DNA from: Lachnospiraceae bacterium
GTDB lineage: Bacteria > Bacillota > Clostridia > Lachnospirales > Lachnospiraceae
Assembly: GCA_015057085.1 (NCBI GenBank)
Contig: SVFB01000056.1
Coordinates: 1 to 64,000, forward strand
DNA: 64,000 nucleotides
Direction of reading: 5' to 3'
Shown here one piece after another: positions 25,399 through 34,552 of this stretch (the first letter of the stretch is position 1; every line of letters begins with the position of its first letter). The translations under genes and the position numbers were made by a program. The notes under the pieces are model-generated. The model did not search any database. It was not told the DNA's origin and saw only the letters and a program-made list of their open reading frames with translations.

Positions 25399-27120
25399 TT
25401 AATCAAAATACTTATCAACAGTATTCCAAATGTCGGAGGTTTCGAACCCGAGGCGCCAGAAAGCGCATCCGGCAAGGTTGGACTCCTGCATCAGCTTAAG
25501 TCGTTCCTCAAGAGAATCTGAATTTTCTAACCAAATTTCATAGATGTTACCGTTTTCGGTATATGTGGCGTAGAACTGACCGGCATCTGAAAGCCAGGTT
25601 TTTTCTGCGCCTTTGCTTTCGATTAAAGAATTAGCCTCTGCCATACCAAGTGCATCAGAGCTAATGGAATAAACCTGATCGGTATCTGAATCACCGGTAT
25701 CGCCTTGTGGAGTCTTACACCAAAGTCTGGTATAAAACGGCATCGCCAAAATAATCTGTTCAGCAGGAACTTCTGACATAGTATTAGTTACGGCTTCAGA
25801 TACCCAATCCAAAGCTGCAACGGAACCGGTTTCTTCTGAACCGGCATAATGCTGATCATATCCCATTATGACAACATAATCAGCAAATAAAGCTTGCTCA
25901 CTGCGATTATAAAAAGCAGTGTAATCAGACGGAACATAGTTATCAACTGAAAGAACAATTCCATTGTTTTCGAGCTTAACAGAAAGTTCGCGAACCAACT
26001 GAATGTAGCCATCGCCAACTTCTGGGCTGACACTTTCAAAATCTAAATTGATTCCGTCCAAATCATATTGAATTGCTGCGGAAACAATTTGATTTACAAG
26101 ATTGTTTCGTACGGATGTATGTGTAAGGATATAAGTAGTATCAATATCGGAATTTTCCAGGTTACTAACCAATGCCCAAACTTCAATTCCCTGATTATGG
26201 CACATGGTAACATAAGAAGAGCTTGCCATATCATGAAGATTTCCATCGTTATCATTGACATAGAACCACGTAGGTGAAATCACATTGATTCCATCTGATG
26301 AAGCCAAGACATTTGCAATATTATCATTGGCTGCATATGAATATAATGCATTCCAGCCCATACAAATATCAAAATCCTTAGTGATGTGGTTAAATGTTTC
26401 TTCTTCAAAATCCGTTGTGACTTCCACATCGGTTGTGGAAGATAAAGTAGAAGATTTCACATATCCGATAAATCCGTCTGCGGTCATAACTTCAGTCCAT
26501 TTTTCATCTGCTGAAATAATGGTTAAGGTATCTTTTTTAGAAATATCCTGAATGATAGGACTCTTAATTCCACCGAGAACACGCAGATAAGTATCCTTCT
26601 TTGCAGTAGCAGTTGCCACAGTACCAAATTCTGTAGTTACGACAATTCGATTCGGATCTTCGTAGTACGAATATTCCATCTTGGTATATTTCTTTACGAA
26701 ATCAATATTCACATAAGTATGTTCACCGGAGATGGTGACAATGGTGTTTCCAAAATCTACGCTATCTTTATTTTCGGTATAGCTTGACTCATCTGTATTA
26801 GCGGAAATGATACTGTTGGATGTGGTATAGAGAAGAATGTTCTCATTACCATCCCAATAAAAACGTGCATTGATATAATCATGGACGAAATCATAATCTA
26901 AATAAACTGTATCATCGATTAAAATCCCCTGTGATTCAACATTCTCATAATTCAGCATAATCAATACAGAATCCTCGGATGAGATACCATAGTATTCCGA
27001 TAGGTCGACATGCTCCTTCGACGGTGCATATTTCTTAATCAGGTTCGAAAGTAAGATGCCACAAATAACAAGTAAAATTAAACCTGTGACAACAAGAACC
27101 GGAATAATCTTCTTTTTCAT
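25399..27120 (-). CDS. Membrane-anchored GH18 hydrolase with SH3 domain
   Basis: A 573-residue exported hydrolase. An N-terminal anchor (MKKKII plus about 20 hydrophobic residues) is followed by a copper-amine-oxidase-N-like domain, a bacterial SH3 domain (about residues 180-235) and a glycoside hydrolase 18 barrel. The catalytic signature DLDGINLDFESV (DxxDxDxE) and VVIMGYDQHY are intact. Such proteins cleave peptidoglycan or chitin-like glycans and some act on spore cortex. ATG 27120 is preferred over an upstream ATG at 27153, because a -10 sequence lies only about 6 bases before 27153. Confidence 0.85.
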   Translation of the reverse strand: MKKKIIPVLVVTGLILLVICGILLSNLIKKYAPSKEHVDLSEYYGISSEDSVLIMLNYENVESQGILIDDTVYLDYDFVHDYINARFYWDGNENILLYTTSNSIISANTDESSYTENKDSVDFGNTIVTISGEHTYVNIDFVKKYTKMEYSYYEDPNRIVVTTEFGTVATATAKKDTYLRVLGGIKSPIIQDISKKDTLTIISADEKWTEVMTADGFIGYVKSSTLSSTTDVEVTTDFEEETFNHITKDFDICMGWNALYSYAANDNIANVLASSDGINVISPTWFYVNDNDGNLHDMASSSYVTMCHNQGIEVWALVSNLENSDIDTTYILTHTSVRNNLVNQIVSAAIQYDLDGINLDFESVSPEVGDGYIQLVRELSVKLENNGIVLSVDNYVPSDYTAFYNRSEQALFADYVVIMGYDQHYAGSEETGSVAALDWVSEAVTNTMSEVPAEQIILAMPFYTRLWCKTPQGDTGDSDTDQVYSISSDALGMAEANSLIESKGAEKTWLSDAGQFYATYTENGNIYEIWLENSDSLEERLKLMQESNLAGCAFWRLGFETSDIWNTVDKYFD

Positions 27121-27158
27121 TTCTTCAGTGAAACCCCTTTCTATGCATTTCACTTGAA

Positions 27159-27167
27159 ATTATAACA
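27159..27167 (-). promoter_or_regulatory. Extended -10 promoter for the GH18 gene
   Basis: On the minus strand TGTTATAAT is an extended -10 with consensus TATAAT. No good -35 is seen. A GTGGGCCG / CGGCCCAC hairpin lies farther upstream at 27209-27233. Confidence 0.5.
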
Positions 27168-27330
27168 TACTATAAATTAAATACGAAACAAATTCAGGAG
27201 ATTTCTGTGTGGGCCGCAAATGACACGGCCCACGTACTTTTTCGTAAAAATCAACACGTGAGAGGAGCATTGAACACTCCCTCCCATTTTATGTTTGTAA
27301 ATAATTGTTTATTTGGTATCTAAGTTTAGA

Positions 27331-27465
27331 TTAAGAAAGCGATCCATCACCTCCTTCGCATAGATTCTCAGCCTCGTCGTAATTTGGAAAAAATGAAATT
27401 ACAGCGCCGCTGAAAACATTAGGGTCATATTCAACTTGCAATTGAAAAATAATGTTTTGGTTCAT
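27331..27465 (-). CDS. 44-residue ORF, uncharacterised
   Basis: A short ORF starting 5 bases after the stop of the ATPase gene at 27471, with a weak AGGT ribosome site. The product begins MNQNIIFQLQVEYDP and ends in an acidic, Gly-rich tail (ENLCEGGDGSLS). No family is recognised. Its tight spacing argues for a real third gene of this minus-strand operon. Between it and the GH18 gene (27121-27330) I see hairpins only. Confidence 0.4.
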   Translation of the reverse strand: MNQNIIFQLQVEYDPNVFSGAVISFFPNYDEAENLCEGGDGSLS

Positions 27466-27470
27466 GACTT

Positions 27471-28100
27471 TTACCTGCCCGAGAAAAGAAGTTTCGTGGT
27501 ATATGGATTCCTTTCGAGCGCCCTTTCAATAAATTTCCAATGATTGGAGGATAGTTGAAACGGATTTTCAACGAAGGGAACGGGAATGGCATGTATACCG
27601 AAACGACGTCTGAACTGCTTGATTTCTCCCTGGCTGCTGAGATTTCCCAATAGAATGATTTCCTTGTGCTCATTGTTAATATTGTGAAATATGTTTGCGA
27701 CCCAGTTCCAATATGACTTGCTGTTCCACGGGCTCATATAGCCAAGCACAATGCAGAGATCACAGCGCTTAAAAGCCGGGTAGGTGTTCTGATTCAAAAC
27801 CCCAAAATCAAGAACCAGGACATCATAGTGCTCAGAGAGGAGTCCGGTCAAATCGGTCAAATTTGATTCCGGATAAAAGTCGATGCCATGCTTGCGGAAC
27901 GAGAGTTTATCTGATTCATCCGGCAAATTTGAAAATGCGCCGGTATCATTGAGTTCCACGCAGGCAACCCACTTGTTTGCCCCACTGCTCAAAAAAGTTG
28001 AAAAGGCTAAAGTCACTGTCGTGACTCCTGTGCGATGTGACGAACCGCAAATTCCGATGGTAATCGGATGTTTTTGTTGATTGGAATAATGATGCTTGAT
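27471..28100 (-). CDS. MinD/CpaE-like ATPase with apparent ATC start
   Basis: A 209-residue ParA/MinD-superfamily protein. The P-loop-like segment ITIGICGSSHRTGVTT lies upstream of the first canonical start (GTG 28016), so the true N-terminus must be earlier. The only plausible start between the preceding stop and the P-loop is an ATC codon at 28100-28098, placed 8-9 bases after an ideal GGGAGGG ribosome site. The frame upstream of it is closed by a TAA. Later motifs are DVLVLDFG (Walker B-like) and a CDLCIVLGY segment. It resembles TadZ/CpaE pilus-localisation ATPases and is adjacent to the kinase-ATPase fusion. Role in the Tad system is inferred. Confidence 0.7.
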   Translation of the reverse strand: MKHHYSNQQKHPITIGICGSSHRTGVTTVTLAFSTFLSSGANKWVACVELNDTGAFSNLPDESDKLSFRKHGIDFYPESNLTDLTGLLSEHYDVLVLDFGVLNQNTYPAFKRCDLCIVLGYMSPWNSKSYWNWVANIFHNINNEHKEIILLGNLSSQGEIKQFRRRFGIHAIPVPFVENPFQLSSNHWKFIERALERNPYTTKLLFSGR

Positions 28101-28115
28101 AGTAAAAACCCTCCC

Positions 28116-29474
28116 TTAAAGTTGTAGCAACTTTTCGAAAAAAGATAGTTTTTTCTTCGTGACACAAAACGCGTCGGAATCGTCCCGAAACTGATAGACA
28201 GGCATAGACAAGGCTTTAGATAGTCGTTTGGAGTTTGCCTTGTTGTTTGACGTACAGATTACTTTTACCCGATCCCGATATGGCAATAAAGTTTCGTTTA
28301 TGTCGATGCATTTGTTGATACACCAGGGAGAACCATCTCCTAAAAGAAGGATTATGTCAGAGGATTTGAAATTTTGCATGACTGTAGTGTTGTTAACAGT
28401 TACAGCATAATCCGCCTTTGGTATATCAAGCACAATGCCGGGGCCATACTCCGGAATGCCGGTAAAGTGTCTGTATCGATAGATGCCGTCTTGTCTGTGG
28501 AACGGGAAATTGTTTTCGGATAAAATTCTCAAAGTATTAGCCCCGTCTTTTTCGAAAAAGATGGTGGTATAACCTAGAAAATTTAAACAGCTAGTCAAAG
28601 CAATTCCGAAATGTGTTGCGCCACAGCCATGAAAGCTGCCGATAATGGCGATATTTTTACAAGATATTCGTTCTTTTCTTTCTTCAAATTCATCAATTTC
28701 TTCTTCACTGAGATGCAACAAATCTGCTTTTAGTGCTTCCACCGTTTCATATCGAAGTACAGGATCGGCAGCAGTTGCGGTTTCTAAAATACTATTTAAT
28801 TTTTGGGAAAATACCTCTTCCACATGACAGAGCAAATATTGCAAAAAACTGCCAAGGGTAAAGATATCTGAAAGCGTTGTCGGATTCCCGCCAGATAAAA
28901 CCTCCGGTGCCGAGAAACACTTATTTCCGCTTATTTCGACGGTTGTTTCCGATGAGAAGCAGTTCACACAAAAGTCGATTAACTTTAACTGGTTGCCGCA
29001 TAAGATTACATGTTCCGGCTTCAGGTCCTGATAACAAAAATCTGAAGAACACTTATGCAGATAGATAAAGATATCGCATAACTGCAACGCATATGAATAA
29101 AAATTCTTTAAGGAAATAACCGGTTGATGAAGGAATAACTCAGAAATCGATTCACCATCTAGAAATTCTTCAACCAGATATACATAATCATCATCTTCAA
29201 AATAATCGTATATTCTGGGAATTCCGGGATGATTCAAGGATTTCAGGAACTTGCCTTCCTCCAAAATCCTTTGTGCAGAACCTTCGTCTTTGGGGGAGAC
29301 TTTCATTGCATATTCTGCATCCAGGTAGAGATGTCTGATCAAAAACACATTGGCGCTTTCACCGGACCCGAGGGGACGGATACAAGCGTACTTATCAGAC
29401 AAAGATAAAAACTTATTAATCGTTTTGGATTCCTTTCCGAAAACGAATATCTTGTGAAAAAAGATATAACACAT
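28116..29474 (-). CDS. Protein kinase fused to CpaE-like ATPase domain
   Basis: A 452-residue fusion. Residues 28-265 form a Hanks-type Ser/Thr kinase: glycine loop LGSGESANVF, Lys58 in EYAMKV, catalytic Asp150 in YQDLKPEH, and a DFG variant DFC at Asp167, then SAPEVLSGG. From residue 270 a second domain starts with a P-loop-like IAIIGSFHGCGATHFG, as in MinD/CpaE ATPases. There is no membrane segment. ATG 29474 lacks a good ribosome site; an alternative start a little downstream is possible. The kinase appears active except for the unusual DFC. Its stop lies 15 bases before the ATC start of the ATPase gene. An FHA protein at 53954 could be a binding partner. Confidence 0.8.
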   Translation of the reverse strand: MCYIFFHKIFVFGKESKTINKFLSLSDKYACIRPLGSGESANVFLIRHLYLDAEYAMKVSPKDEGSAQRILEEGKFLKSLNHPGIPRIYDYFEDDDYVYLVEEFLDGESISELFLHQPVISLKNFYSYALQLCDIFIYLHKCSSDFCYQDLKPEHVILCGNQLKLIDFCVNCFSSETTVEISGNKCFSAPEVLSGGNPTTLSDIFTLGSFLQYLLCHVEEVFSQKLNSILETATAADPVLRYETVEALKADLLHLSEEEIDEFEERKERISCKNIAIIGSFHGCGATHFGIALTSCLNFLGYTTIFFEKDGANTLRILSENNFPFHRQDGIYRYRHFTGIPEYGPGIVLDIPKADYAVTVNNTTVMQNFKSSDIILLLGDGSPWCINKCIDINETLLPYRDRVKVICTSNNKANSKRLSKALSMPVYQFRDDSDAFCVTKKKLSFFEKLLQL

Positions 29475-29574
29475 AAATTTTTAGTCTGCAAGTAGTTTTG
29501 TTAAAAATAGTACAAAAAGACCATCCGCTATCGCAAAAAGTCTGAATTTTAGAAATATTTAATAGGTTTATCGC

Positions 29575-29603
29575 TTTACATCAGAGGATAGTTTGATTAT
29601 AAT
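29575..29603 (+). promoter_or_regulatory. Sigma-A promoter of mecA
   Basis: TTTACA (29575-29580), a 17-bp spacer, TATAAT (29598-29603), 26 bases before the ATG at 29630. Confidence 0.75.
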
Positions 29604-29629
29604 AAGACTACTCAAAAAGAGGTGATTGA

Positions 29630-30406
29630 ATGAAGATTGAGAAATTAAATGACAATCAGATTCGATGCACACTGACAAAAGAAGATCTTGCAGATCGCCA
29701 AATAAGATTGAGTGAATTGGCATACGGCTCCGATAAAGCACGCGAGTTGTTCAAAGATATGATCAGCAAGGCAAACACCGAATTGGGATTCAATGCAGAG
29801 GATATTCCACTCATGGTGGAAGCAATTCCGGTATCTGCAGACACGATTATATTGGTTATCACAAAGGTTGAATATCCGGAGGAATTGGATACCCGTTTTT
29901 CAAGATTTTCGGACCCGGATCCGGATCTGTTGGGCAATTTCTTGCCAAGTGGCGACAAAATGCCGAAACCGGGAGCGTCAGACATCGTAGACCTTTTCAA
30001 ACAAGCATACGAAAAGGTTAGCAAAGAAGAATCTGAGAAAACAGAAAAAACAGAAAACGCAGAAAACATAGAAACGGAAAAGAGGAAGGAAACAAGCGTA
30101 GAATTAAAGGATTTTGCGCGTTTGTTTGTCTTTACTCGGTTAGAACAGGCAGAGCGCCTATCTAAGATACTTTATGGTTTCTATCATGCAGATAGCTCGC
30201 TGTTCAAGAATCCGTCAAATGAAAAGTATTATTTAACACTTCATAAAGGGAATCATACCCCGGAAGAGTTTAATAAAGTATGCAATATCGCATCAGAGTA
30301 TGCCACACAGCAGAATTACTCAAAGGCAAGCGATGCATTTTTCCACGAGCATGGATATGTAATTGTGGATCATCATGCCATTGAGACTTTATATCAGCTG
30401 AATTAA
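29630..30406 (+). CDS. mecA: Adaptor protein MecA
   Basis: A 258-residue MecA-family adaptor that delivers substrates to ClpC-ClpP and controls competence and stress regulators in Bacilli. The N-terminal domain (MKIEKLNDNQIRCTLTKEDL) binds substrates. An acidic Glu/Lys/Thr linker (about 130-155) separates it from the C-terminal ClpC-binding domain (LFVFTRLEQAERLSKIL). Both are intact. It has its own promoter and terminator and is divergent from the kinase-ATPase gene. Clostridial MecA targets are mostly unknown. Confidence 0.92.
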   Translation: MKIEKLNDNQIRCTLTKEDLADRQIRLSELAYGSDKARELFKDMISKANTELGFNAEDIPLMVEAIPVSADTIILVITKVEYPEELDTRFSRFSDPDPDLLGNFLPSGDKMPKPGASDIVDLFKQAYEKVSKEESEKTEKTENAENIETEKRKETSVELKDFARLFVFTRLEQAERLSKILYGFYHADSSLFKNPSNEKYYLTLHKGNHTPEEFNKVCNIASEYATQQNYSKASDAFFHEHGYVIVDHHAIETLYQLN

Positions 30407-30431
30407 GAAAGATATGCAAAGACACAAAAAT

Positions 30432-30461
30432 GCCCTAAGCAAACGCTTAGGGCTATTTTTT
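30432..30461 (+). terminator. Terminator of mecA
   Basis: Perfect 9-bp stem GCCCTAAGC / GCTTAGGGC with loop AAAC, then a T-rich tail. Confidence 0.88.
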
Positions 30462-30478
30462 ATCTTACGAAAAAAGGA

Positions 30479-30709
30479 TTAGTTCGCAGCTGCTTTCTTT
30501 GCTGCAAGATCCTTCTCTACAAATTCGTTAATGCTCTCAACAAGGGCGTCCGGATCGATTCCGTGAACCATAGCTGCTTCTTCGATGGTTTCCATCTGAG
30601 AAGATGGGCATCCAAGACAATGCATTCCGATATTTAAAAGTACTGGTGCGATATCTTCATCAATCTGAAGAAGCTCACCGATCATAGTCTCTTTTGTAAT
30701 TGTTGCCAT
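30479..30709 (-). CDS. DUF1858 protein (redox disulfide domain)
   Basis: A 76-residue protein of the DUF1858 type, with the conserved motif [19 protein letters not shown]. The CxxC cysteines are intact and are thought to act as a redox-active disulfide or metal site; fused versions accompany hybrid-cluster proteins. ATG 30709 has AAGGAGG 8 bases upstream; the longer frame from 30751 has no such site. It is a free-standing gene between mecA and flagellin. Confidence 0.85.
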   Translation of the reverse strand: MATITKETMIGELLQIDEDIAPVLLNIGMHCLGCPSSQMETIEEAAMVHGIDPDALVESINEFVEKDLAAKKAAAN

Positions 30710-30816
30710 GAGTAGTTCCTCCTTTATTAATTTGAAGTTGCGCGATTCCAATTATAATACCTTTTGCAGATAATTGCAACAAACGACAGCAACAAACGAA
30801 AGGTTCAAAATGAGGT

Positions 30817-30843
30817 TAAGAAAAAGGCTGATTCAGTCGATAT
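30817..30843 (+). promoter_or_regulatory. Sigma-28-like promoter of flagellin
   Basis: TAAG, a 15-bp spacer and GTCGATAT (30836-30843), close to the TAAA-N15-GCCGATAA consensus of the flagellar sigma factor, 27 bases before the flagellin start. Confidence 0.7.
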
Positions 30844-30870
30844 AAAAAGCATGAAAGGTGGAATGTACTT

Positions 30871-32313
30871 ATGAAGATTAATAGAAACATGTCAGCTGTT
30901 ATTACAAATAAACAGTTACTTCGTACAGAGAGAAAACTTACATCTTCCATGGAACGACTTTCCAGTGGTTTGAAGATTAATGCGCCTGGTGATAACCCAT
31001 CAGGAATGGCGATTTCTAATAAAATGCGTGCACAAATTCGTGGCTTGGATCAGTCGGAATCCAATACAACCGATGCCATTAGTGTTATGCAGATTGCAGA
31101 CGGAGCGTTAAATGAAACAACCAGTATTCTTCAGAGAATGCGTGAACTGTCTGTACAGGCTGCAAACGGAACAAACTCCGAATCCGATCGGGAAAGTATT
31201 CAGGCAGAAATTGATCAGCTGGTAAAAGAAGTGGATCGAATTTCAGAAGACACCGAGTACAATACAAAGGTACTGTTGGATGGCTCATCGGATACAAGAG
31301 TATATGCAACTCCGAAGGATGCATCCAGAATCAATATCTCAGATCAGGTTCCAATGGGAATTTACGAGGTAGAAGTAGAAGCGCAAAGCACTTATGCTGA
31401 AACCACAATTCCGGATTTGACAGCACTGGGAGTAGATGGAGTTATCAGCATCAACGGCGTGGAAGTCGGTGTAAAAACAAATGAAAATTCAGAAGAATAT
31501 ATCAAAGAAATGCGTGATGCCATCGAAGCAGCAGGTGGTATTTTAACGGAAGAAAATTCCAATGAATTGACATTTCATTCCAGATTAAGCGGCTCAGCAC
31601 AGGAATTGACAATTACTTATCCTGAAAATATTGCAACAGCATTAGGCGTAAATAACGATGCGACATGGTCTTATGATGAGACAACCCAGACCTACAGCAA
31701 GACATTTACAGGAACGGATGCCGTTGTAAATAAGGGTGAAGGATTGAGCGAAACCACAACCATCACTGCCGAGGGAAATCGAATCCACATCACAGATCAG
31801 GGTGGCTTCTCCATCGATTTTCTATTGAGCGACGGAGCTCACTATGCAGGTGAAGAATATACAAAAGATGGAAACACCATCACATCTGACGGAATCATTT
31901 CTTTAGAAGTCAGCGATGTTGGACGAATGGTGATTCAAACCGGAGCAAACGAATATCAAACAATTGATGTACGAATTCCGGAAGTTTCAAGCGAAAGTAT
32001 GTATCTTGATACCATAGATGTAACTGTATACAAAGGACCGGAAGATGCTATGAGAACCATGGATGACGCAATCGCATATATCAACGATGTGCGTGCAAAG
32101 ATTGGTGCTTATCAGAATCGTCTGGAGTATACTGAAAACTCATTATCGGCAACAAATGAAAACATGACTTCTGCTTACTCAACCTTAATGGATACGGATA
32201 TGGCTGAGGAAATGGCAGAATATACACAGCAGAATGTGCTTGAACAGGCTGCAATTTCAGTGCTTTCACAGGCAAATGAAATTCCGCAACAGGTTTTGTC
32301 TTTGTTATCATAA
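30871..32313 (+). CDS. Flagellin
   Basis: A 480-residue flagellar filament protein. The conserved N-terminal D0/D1 region reads MKINRNMSAVITNKQLLRTE, SSGLKINAPGDNPSGMAIS and LSVQAANGTNSESDRESIQ. The C-terminal D1/D0 region ends in NVLEQAAISVLSQANEIPQQVLSLLS. Between them (about 150-395) is a variable insert of beta-rich sequence, the surface-exposed part. It is secreted by the flagellar export system without a signal peptide. The chaperone-like gene follows 11 bases later. Confidence 0.95.
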   Translation: MKINRNMSAVITNKQLLRTERKLTSSMERLSSGLKINAPGDNPSGMAISNKMRAQIRGLDQSESNTTDAISVMQIADGALNETTSILQRMRELSVQAANGTNSESDRESIQAEIDQLVKEVDRISEDTEYNTKVLLDGSSDTRVYATPKDASRINISDQVPMGIYEVEVEAQSTYAETTIPDLTALGVDGVISINGVEVGVKTNENSEEYIKEMRDAIEAAGGILTEENSNELTFHSRLSGSAQELTITYPENIATALGVNNDATWSYDETTQTYSKTFTGTDAVVNKGEGLSETTTITAEGNRIHITDQGGFSIDFLLSDGAHYAGEEYTKDGNTITSDGIISLEVSDVGRMVIQTGANEYQTIDVRIPEVSSESMYLDTIDVTVYKGPEDAMRTMDDAIAYINDVRAKIGAYQNRLEYTENSLSATNENMTSAYSTLMDTDMAEEMAEYTQQNVLEQAAISVLSQANEIPQQVLSLLS

Positions 32314-32324
32314 GGAGGCACTGA

Positions 32325-32798
32325 ATGGATCAGGAATTAAAACGAACCTTCACTCGGCGCATCAGTCAAAGTAACAAAACCGAATTGGTTGTAGTCATTT
32401 TTGACATTTATTTTGCGCATACCGAATGTGCGGTAAAGCAAAAAGCAGTCGGCGATCGCCGTGGCTATAAAGAATCGCTTCGTTTAGCAGTAGACGTGCA
32501 AAACGAACTTATCCGCGCACTGGACATGAAATATGAAATCTCGGAAAATTTAAAAGCAATCTATCAGTATTGTAAGCGTCTGGTATATCGCGCACTTTCC
32601 GAGGATAATATCGATTATTTAAAAGAATCAGACCGTCTGATGGGAAAATTACGAGAGTCCTTTGTGGAAGTTGCAAAGACGGATAATTCTGCTAAGATGA
32701 TGCAAAACACACAGAATGTGTATGCCGGCATTACTTATGGAAATGGAACTTTAAATGAAAATTATGATTACTCAGCATCAAGAGGATTCTTCGCATAG
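32325..32798 (+). CDS. FliS-like flagellar export chaperone
   Basis: A 157-residue, mostly helical protein placed directly after flagellin, the usual place of FliS, which keeps flagellin unfolded before export. The segments LVVVIFDIYFAHTECAV and ALDMKYEISENLKAIYQYCKRLVYRAL follow the FliS helical pattern (the four-helix bundle with LYxYxxxxL), although similarity is loose. Its stop codon lies inside the terminator stem. FliS-like rather than certain FliS. Confidence 0.75.
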   Translation: MDQELKRTFTRRISQSNKTELVVVIFDIYFAHTECAVKQKAVGDRRGYKESLRLAVDVQNELIRALDMKYEISENLKAIYQYCKRLVYRALSEDNIDYLKESDRLMGKLRESFVEVAKTDNSAKMMQNTQNVYAGITYGNGTLNENYDYSASRGFFA

Positions 32799-32812
32799 AA
32801 GAATCCTTTTTT
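32784..32812 (+). terminator. Terminator of the flagellin operon
   Basis: Perfect 9-bp stem GGATTCTTC / GAAGAATCC with loop GCATA, then TTTTTT. The stem overlaps the last codons of the chaperone gene. Confidence 0.88.
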
Positions 32813-32986
32813 GATTTTGTGGCAAACTTACAAATAAAAAAAATTATTTTTGGAAAGAAGAAACAAAGATTTTGTGAAATTTTGATTTTGACTAGACATT
32901 TGCAAATTGCGGTTGTAAGATTCGATTCACACACAAAACAGGAGGTGATGTGAACGGAGCATGCAATAGAGATTGCATCAAAGCTG

Positions 32987-33484
32987 ATGCTCGCGACAAT
33001 CGTATTGATTGCGATGATATCAGATATCTACGGCAGACGAATCAGTAACCGGTTGATCGTTGTTGCCTACATCATTTGCATAGCGAAGGCCTTGGGGAGC
33101 CGGACGTTTAGTGCAATTCTACAGGTTGTAATCGACCTGTCCACACCGGTCATCATACTTTATCTCTTGTACTTAATTGGAGTAATTGGAGCAGGAGATA
33201 TCAAATTATTATCCGTTATAAGTGGATTTACAGGAATGATATTTGCGGGAAAGGTGACACTCTTAGCATTTTTGCTTGGAGGGGTCTGGTCTGTTGCACG
33301 CTTATTGCAAGAAAAGTCGCTCATGCGAAACATGTATGCAGGCGTGGGATATATATGGAATCTGATGCAGGGAAAGGTGACGGATTATCAATCATTTTCT
33401 CCGGATCGTTCAGATATAACCATACCCTTTTCCGTATGTATCGGGATTGGAACTTATATGCTAATGCTAATTGAAATGATGTAA
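32987..33484 (+). CDS. Prepilin peptidase, A24 family (TadV/CpaA)
   Basis: A membrane aspartyl peptidase of about 165-176 residues that removes the leader from Flp-type pilins. Catalytic aspartates lie in SDIYGRRISN and GAGDIKLL (GxGD). The first canonical start is ATG 32987, but it has no ribosome site and would shorten the first membrane helix. A perfect GGAGG (32941-32945) is instead spaced 8 bases from an in-frame ACG at 32954, which would add 11 residues and complete the helix. First gene of the Tad locus. Confidence 0.85.
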   Translation: MLATIVLIAMISDIYGRRISNRLIVVAYIICIAKALGSRTFSAILQVVIDLSTPVIILYLLYLIGVIGAGDIKLLSVISGFTGMIFAGKVTLLAFLLGGVWSVARLLQEKSLMRNMYAGVGYIWNLMQGKVTDYQSFSPDRSDITIPFSVCIGIGTYMLMLIEMM

Positions 33485-33508
33485 AAATGCGGGAAGAAGG
33501 AGAAAACA

Positions 33509-34552
33509 ATGGGAAAAGCTTCTCTTGGAATTTATATGGAAGATCAGGAATACGGAAAGCGATTTTGCGCCATTTTGATGAATCGCTATCATAACAAAGT
33601 CAGCTTGCATATATACTCAAAGCTTGCAGAAATATTAAAGGAAAACCAGAATCTGGATGCATTTCTGGTGGAAGGAATCTGCAGCGAATTTTTGGAAGAG
33701 ATACAACAAATTCAGGGAAGAAATTGCCCGGTATTTTGGTTGAAAGACAGCGAAGATACAGAAATAGAAAATGAAACGATTGGTGAGGGGATGGGATTGA
33801 CAGAATTGGATAAGTACGGAAATATTGCCACAACCATGGATGAGATTCTCTCTCATATTGGACGGGAAATTACAGAAATCAGAGAAACAGGAGAACTTGG
33901 GAAGAAGACAGCTTTGTTTGGAATCTATGGGTTGTGCGGAAGCGAGTTTCAGCTACCATTCTCATTGACGCTGGGAGAAATACTATCAGAGACCGAAAAA
34001 GTCCTTGTGCTGGATTTGCAGGAAAACAGCGGATGTGCGGAAATCAGAAATAGTGAGAACCATCCGGGACTCGAGGACTTGATGCTTCTGGCAAAAACGA
34101 ATCAAATGCAGACGGAAGCGGTGCGCGAGACAATCGGAAGATACGGGAATATTGATTTTATTTATCCGGTGGAGAATACCGAAATTTTAACAGAAGCTGA
34201 TGGAAATCTTTATGAAACGATGATTTCTTATATCAAAAACTATATGGATTATACAGTAATTCTTGTGAATTTCGGACCTCGTTTTCAGGGTTTCTTTGAT
34301 TTGATGAACCAGTGTTCATCCATTTATATGATGCAAAGAAAAGGCGGATTAGGGCATTGGCGGGATGCGGAATTTAATGAGGAACTTAATCGCCGTGGCT
34401 ACGGATATTTAAGAGAGCGTTTATGCAAAATCGAGCTTCCAATCATAACAGGCTCTGCAATGAGTTGTGAAACACTGGTGGAACAATGGAGATGGGATGC
34501 ATTTGGGGATGACATCCGCAAACTCTCCATGAGGGAGGCCGTTAGTGGATGA
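33509..34552 (+). CDS. TadZ/CpaE-like pilus ATPase-fold protein
   Basis: A 347-residue protein with a receiver-like N-terminal half (MGKASLGIYMEDQEYGKRF) and a MinD-like C-terminal half. The P-loop position reads FGIYGLCGSEFQLPF, which lacks the Lys-Thr of a working Walker A, so it probably does not hydrolyse ATP. TadZ proteins of this kind place the Tad machine at the pole. ATG 33509 follows GAAGGAGAAAACA. Its end overlaps the tadA start by 8 bases. Confidence 0.75.
   Translation: MGKASLGIYMEDQEYGKRFCAILMNRYHNKVSLHIYSKLAEILKENQNLDAFLVEGICSEFLEEIQQIQGRNCPVFWLKDSEDTEIENETIGEGMGLTELDKYGNIATTMDEILSHIGREITEIRETGELGKKTALFGIYGLCGSEFQLPFSLTLGEILSETEKVLVLDLQENSGCAEIRNSENHPGLEDLMLLAKTNQMQTEAVRETIGRYGNIDFIYPVENTEILTEADGNLYETMISYIKNYMDYTVILVNFGPRFQGFFDLMNQCSSIYMMQRKGGLGHWRDAEFNEELNRRGYGYLRERLCKIELPIITGSAMSCETLVEQWRWDAFGDDIRKLSMREAVSG

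Noticed and set aside
27209-27242. Terminator for the minus-strand ATPase operon
   Set aside because: The GTGGGCCG / CGGCCCAC stem has its T run only on the plus strand, where no gene ends.
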